From JBBIRM01 sp037441765 (GTDB lineage Bacteria; Desulfobacterota; BSN033; UBA1163): 17,836 bases of DNA. Shown here one piece after another: positions 14,892-17,836 of the stretch; the stretch's first letter is position 1; every line of letters starts with the position of its first letter. The position numbers and the translations under genes are program-made. The notes under the pieces were generated by a model. The model had not been told where the DNA came from. It searched no databases and was given only the letters and a program-made list of their open reading frames with translations. Where the stretch lies: contig JBBIRM010000046.1 in assembly GCA_037441765.1 (NCBI GenBank), forward strand, positions 1 to 17,836, in the 5' to 3' direction.

Positions 14892-15293
14892 ATTAAAATC
14901 CGAGGAAAAATTGTTGAGGGACTAAGAGAGGCGGGTCATTTTACTCAGATCCCCTGGGTAAAAAGACAGTTTATCGAAAAGGTATCCATTGATCCCTATC
15001 CAGGGACTCTAAATTTAGAGATTGTTGATTTGGACTCACTTAAGGCGTTTCAGAACCTTAAATCTATGAGAGGAATTGAGATCACACCTGAAGACCCTTC
15101 CTTCTGCCATGCCCGATGTTACCCTGTCCTTATCAATGCTCAGATAAAAGGGGCCATTGTCTATCCCTTGGTCGAAGGCTATCCAGAGAATAAGATGGAA
15201 TTGATCGCCTCTGAAAATATTAAAGGTGCCCTATCATTAAAAACAGGAGATAACTTAGAAGTAGAAATTCTTAACCTTCATCTCATAAAATAG
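14892..15293 (+). CDS. ribK: Archaeal-type CTP-dependent riboflavin kinase (DUF120), probable ATT start
   Basis: This 133-residue protein of the DUF120/RibK family would phosphorylate riboflavin to FMN, using CTP in characterised archaeal members. It follows the archaeal pattern: MKIRGKIVEGLREAGHF at the N-terminus, then DPYPGTLNLEI (GTLN at 38-41, the Mg-nucleotide site), QIKGAIVYPLVEGYP and a final LKTGDNLEVEIL. The glycine loop is divergent (GLREAGHF where Methanocaldococcus has GLGEGRYF). Between the in-frame stop at 14871 and codon 15030 there is no ATG, GTG or TTG; starting at TTG 15030 would delete the GTLN core. GGAGG at 14881-14885 lies 6 nt before ATT 14892, which also gives the expected N-terminus. 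It is 128 nt after ubiX, suggesting FMN supply for prenyl-FMN synthesis. A sequence error at the start codon is the main alternative. Confidence 0.8.
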   Translation: MKIRGKIVEGLREAGHFTQIPWVKRQFIEKVSIDPYPGTLNLEIVDLDSLKAFQNLKSMRGIEITPEDPSFCHARCYPVLINAQIKGAIVYPLVEGYPENKMELIASENIKGALSLKTGDNLEVEILNLHLIK

Positions 15294-15303
15294 TATCTCA
15301 ACT

Positions 15304-15696
15304 CTAAACTCGCTCAACAAATTCCACGATATTGCCATCGGGGTCTTTGACCATGGCGATCCGGACTCCTGGCCGGAGCTCTTTTTCGGGCACAGTAAAT
15401 TCAACGCCTTTGCCCTTGAGTTCTTTGCAAAGGCTCGAAAGATTTTTAATCACAAAGGTTACATAGCGGAAACCCAGTTGGCTTTCCAATCCAATAGGAC
15501 CCTTTGGCACTTCTGCCTTCGGAACAATCAATTTAAAATCACTATTCCCAAACCGTAGACGATACATCGTTCCAAACCATAAAGCCCTTTTCTCTACAAA
15601 TTTTAGGCCCAGTAGATCTCGATAAAAATTGAGGCTGGCCTCAATATTACTGACCAAAATGCCAAGGTCTAACGAATCCTTTGCCGGTTCCATCAT
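15304..15696 (-). CDS. VOC/glyoxalase-fold protein
   Basis: This is a 130-residue vicinal-oxygen-chelate-fold protein with two beta-alpha-beta-beta-beta modules: DLGILVSNIEASLNFYRDLL at 10-29 and FRYVTFVIKNLSSLCKELK at 76-94, ending PDGNIVEFVERV. The C-terminal Glu ligand position is present, but the His normally found at the start of each module appears replaced (Leu11 region and Tyr78 region), so the classical metal site may be absent. AAGGAGA precedes ATGATG. It is the second gene of a minus-strand pair, 28 nt after the CxxC protein, and converges on ribK with only a 10-nt gap. Substrate unknown. Confidence 0.75.
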   Translation of the reverse strand: MMEPAKDSLDLGILVSNIEASLNFYRDLLGLKFVEKRALWFGTMYRLRFGNSDFKLIVPKAEVPKGPIGLESQLGFRYVTFVIKNLSSLCKELKGKGVEFTVPEKELRPGVRIAMVKDPDGNIVEFVERV

Positions 15697-15724
15697 CTTT
15701 GTCTCTCCTTCTCGAAAATTATCT

Positions 15725-16294
15725 TCACTCTCCTTTCTGCCAATACAGTAACTTTCTGATCCTTTCCAGCAGGGCCAAACGAACTTTGGGATTTTTTATG
15801 GGGGTCACCTCCTTCCAATCCCTCCAGTCACCCAGAAGGTCATAATAAAGGTTGGCGCAGGCCCTCTGATAAAAGACTTTTGCATCTGGATTCACCTTCC
15901 GGGCGCAGACCTGAAGCTCTTTAAAAATACGGTCCCTCTCCTCCTCTTCTTCTATATGAAACATCAAAACCTTGGTGGACTTTGAAGGTAGGCTTGAACC
16001 AAATTTACCCTTTACATAATGATCCCCCAAAAAATTCTCTTCATACTCCCTTAAAACCTCCAGGCATTCTTCTTTATCTTTAAGGACGGCAACCACTTTC
16101 CAACAATGGTATGCCTCTTTCAATTCAATCTCTTCTCTCCCCTCTTGCAACTGCTGATAAAGACGGGTAATACATGGGACGCACCGCCCGTAGATGTTGC
16201 CTTTAGTGACCCTTAGTTTGGGATCGCTCTCAAAACTTACCCAGTTGTCCCGGGACTCCCTCCACACTCGCCTATCCAGAAATATCTTTTTCAT
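15725..16294 (-). CDS. Unrecognised CxxC-containing protein (189 aa)
   Basis: I do not recognise this 189-residue soluble protein. It has an N-terminal segment with CVPC (Cys38, Cys41) that could bind metal or take part in redox chemistry, additional cysteines in YHCWK, EECLE, QVCAR and RACAN, and a Trp-rich basic C-terminus (LLGDWRDWKEV, LLERIRKLLYW). It has no signal peptide or membrane segment. The ribosome binding site before ATG 16294 is weak, so the start is less certain than for its neighbours. It is paired with the VOC gene and divergent from the second Tm-1-like gene across 96 bp. Confidence 0.6.
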   Translation of the reverse strand: MKKIFLDRRVWRESRDNWVSFESDPKLRVTKGNIYGRCVPCITRLYQQLQEGREEIELKEAYHCWKVVAVLKDKEECLEVLREYEENFLGDHYVKGKFGSSLPSKSTKVLMFHIEEEEERDRIFKELQVCARKVNPDAKVFYQRACANLYYDLLGDWRDWKEVTPIKNPKVRLALLERIRKLLYWQKGE

Positions 16295-16390
16295 ATTGAT
16301 TCACTTGTAAAATTATCATACCATAACTCACAATGAATTATCCAATCTCTCTTTGGTGGAAAGGAGAGGGAATCTAAAGGGAGGGAATTG

Positions 16391-17662
16391 ATGAAAAGGA
16401 CAATTGTGCTCGTTGCGACATTGGATACGAAAGGCTCTGAGGCTGCCTTTCTAAGGACCCTTATTCAAGAAAGAGGACACAGGGTCATCCTTCTTGACAT
16501 CAATACAGGTGGAGAACCTTCTACCCCACCTGATATCTCTTCAAAGGAGGTAGCAAGAGCAGGTGGTTGGGATATTGAAGAGGTCAGGAAGATAAAGGAT
16601 ACAGGAAAAGCCTCATCAATTATGATTGAGGGTGCTATCGCAAAGGTGAAAAATCTTTTTGAAAAAGGGGAACTGGATGGAATCATCTCTATTGGTGGGG
16701 CAAGTAACACGACCATGGGCACAACCATCATGAAGGCACTTCCATTCGGGATGCCGAAGGTCATGCTTTCCAGTTCTGCTGCTATGCCTGCTTATGCAGG
16801 AGGATATTTTGGCACAAAAGACATCACGATTATCCACTCTGTGGTGGATATTGCTGGATGGAACCCTCTCGTCAAAGTGGCTCTGACGAGGGCTGCAGGT
16901 GCAATCTGCGGGATGGTTGAAATGGGAGATGAAGACACCTCCCTATCCAAGACCAAACTTAAAGATGGGTTCATTGCTTTGACCGAATTTAAGTTCTCAG
17001 AGGAATGCTGTTTCCATATTAGAAATTTATTAAAAGAAAAGGGATTCGAAGTCATCCCATTTCATGCCCAAGGCATTGGCGATAGGGCAATGGAAGAATT
17101 GATAGGAGAGGGTCATTTTCAAGGGGTGATGGACATCGTCCCTGCCGGAGTGAGTGAACAACTTCTTGGAGGTAACCGTTCCGCAGGCCCAAACCGTTTA
17201 GAGACCGCTGGCAAGATGGGAATTCCCCAAATCATCACTCCCTGTGGATTTGATATGCTCAGTTGTGGACCAGTGGAGAGAGGGGAGAAGGGAGACCCCC
17301 TCTGGGTTTCAAAAAATATTAAAGACCGAAAACTCTACCTTCCTGATGCCTTCAGGGTTCAAGCCCGCACAACTCCCGAGGAACTGAGAGTAGTAGCAAG
17401 AGAGGTCGCCAGGAAATTAAATCAATCCAGAGGACCTGTCTCCATACTTATCCCTTTAAAAGGGTGGTCCTCTCTCGATAAAGAAGGAATGCCTCTCTAT
17501 GATCCTGAGGCAGATCGTGCTTTTGTTGACGAATTAAAGATTCATCTTGATCAGAAGATTTCCCTTATTGAAGTGGACCTCCACCTCAATACCAGAGAAT
17601 TTGCTGATTTAGCGGTGGAACAATTCATATCTCTCTTAGGCAAAAAATCAGAGAAAAAATAG
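16391..17662 (+). CDS. Tm-1-like (UPF0261) ATP-binding family protein, copy B
   Basis: This 423-residue paralogue of the protein at 1428-2642 shares VATLDTKGSEAAF, GEPSTPPDI, the glycine-rich IGGASNTT (101-108), FGMPKVMLSS, FGTKDITIIHSVVDIAGWNP, NRLETAGKMGIP and LIPLKGWSSLDKEG. By eye the N-terminal halves look about 40 percent identical, so this is an old paralogue rather than a recent copy. Start: TTG 16388 and ATG 16391 are adjacent in frame, and AGGGAGGGA makes ATG 16391 the better choice. It is transcribed alone. Family function in bacteria is not established. Confidence 0.9.
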   Translation: MKRTIVLVATLDTKGSEAAFLRTLIQERGHRVILLDINTGGEPSTPPDISSKEVARAGGWDIEEVRKIKDTGKASSIMIEGAIAKVKNLFEKGELDGIISIGGASNTTMGTTIMKALPFGMPKVMLSSSAAMPAYAGGYFGTKDITIIHSVVDIAGWNPLVKVALTRAAGAICGMVEMGDEDTSLSKTKLKDGFIALTEFKFSEECCFHIRNLLKEKGFEVIPFHAQGIGDRAMEELIGEGHFQGVMDIVPAGVSEQLLGGNRSAGPNRLETAGKMGIPQIITPCGFDMLSCGPVERGEKGDPLWVSKNIKDRKLYLPDAFRVQARTTPEELRVVAREVARKLNQSRGPVSILIPLKGWSSLDKEGMPLYDPEADRAFVDELKIHLDQKISLIEVDLHLNTREFADLAVEQFISLLGKKSEKK

Positions 17663-17764
17663 AGATTCTCACAACCTAACTTCTTTCTACCTCAATAAAT
17701 AAATCCAATTTTGTGAAAATACGAACAAAGAATTTAAAAAAATTTTTCCCTGTGTTAGCTAAAA

Positions 17765-17799
17765 TTTAAAAGTGCACTCTATAAGTTTTAAAAGTCCAC
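17765..17799. repeat. Two 13-nt direct repeats, 22 nt apart
   Basis: TTTAAAAGTGCAC (17765-17777) and TTTAAAAGTCCAC (17787-17799) differ at one base and are offset by 22 nt, about two helical turns. They could be a tandem protein-binding site or part of a repeat element with the palindrome that follows. They lie in a 174-nt AT-rich tail after the last gene. Confidence 0.4.
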
Positions 17800-17810
17800 C
17801 ACTTCTGATC

Positions 17811-17832
17811 TCCTCTCCCCCTGGGGAGAGGA
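17811..17832. repeat. REP-like perfect palindrome at the right edge
   Basis: TCCTCTCCCC (17811-17820) and GGGGAGAGGA (17823-17832) are perfect 10-bp arms around a 2-nt centre. There is no T-run, so it is not a typical terminator. CTCTCCCC-GGGGAGAG motifs recur as intergenic repeats in many bacteria; the element may continue past the window end. Confidence 0.6.
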
Positions 17833-17836
17833 CAAA

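Noticed and set aside
15030..15293. Short 87-codon gene starting at TTG 15030
   Set aside because: The frame continues upstream into the conserved first half of the DUF120 domain including GTLN, and no ribosome binding site precedes 15030.
1..17836. CRISPR array, tRNA, rRNA, transposase or phage genes
   Set aside because: No regularly spaced repeats, no tRNA or rRNA-like sequence and no recognisable recombinase or phage protein was seen on either strand.

Overview
The window looks like a chromosomal catabolic island of a strictly anaerobic bacterium. It is moderately AT-rich. Strong AAGGAGG-type ribosome binding sites, TTGACA/TATAAT-type promoters, one sigma-54-like site and a perfect hairpin terminator all argue for a bacterium rather than an archaeon. 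The gene content (phenylphosphate synthase plus phenylphosphate carboxylase) suggests a phenol- or aromatics-degrading, sulfate-, iron- or nitrate-reducing or syntrophic organism. A Desulfobacterota-like host is a guess, not a demonstrated assignment.

Layout, left to right. (1) 1-344, minus strand: two very small single-pass membrane proteins behind a sigma-54-like promoter, running off the left edge. (2) 649-2642, plus strand: a compact histone-deacetylase-fold amidohydrolase and a Tm-1-like (UPF0261) protein, closed by a perfect bidirectional terminator at 2701-2735. (3) 2738-6871, minus strand: ppsA, ppsB and a Trp-rich membrane protein with about ten membrane segments, read leftward from a good promoter at 6990-7018. 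(4) 7172-8095, minus strand: a LysR-type regulator. (5) 8207-15293, plus strand: ppcB, two tandem ppcD-like HAD proteins, ppcA, ppcC, a third divergent UbiD, UbiX, and an archaeal-type CTP-dependent riboflavin kinase without any ATG, GTG or TTG start. (6) 15304-16294, minus strand: a VOC protein and an unrecognised CxxC protein. (7) 16391-17662, plus strand: a second Tm-1-like paralogue, followed by repeats at the right edge.

How the genes fit together (inference from known phenol pathways). PpsA and PpsB would phosphorylate phenol with ATP to phenylphosphate. The UbiD-type PpcA and PpcB, with PpcC and the HAD-fold PpcD subunits, would carboxylate phenylphosphate to 4-hydroxybenzoate and release phosphate. 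UbiX would make the prenylated FMN used by UbiD-type enzymes, and the RibK-like protein could supply FMN from riboflavin. The LysR protein sits between the two divergent arms. A 15-bp T-N11-A palindrome lies at about -64 from the predicted ppcB transcription start, the classic position for such regulators. The 10-TM protein in the pps operon is a transport candidate. The two Tm-1-like genes flank the pathway and have no assigned role.

The least expected parts are the RibK-UbiX pairing with a probable ATT start, the tandem HAD subunits with His in place of the second catalytic Asp, the third UbiD with altered active-site positions, the paired Tm-1 paralogues and the sigma-54-driven small membrane proteins.
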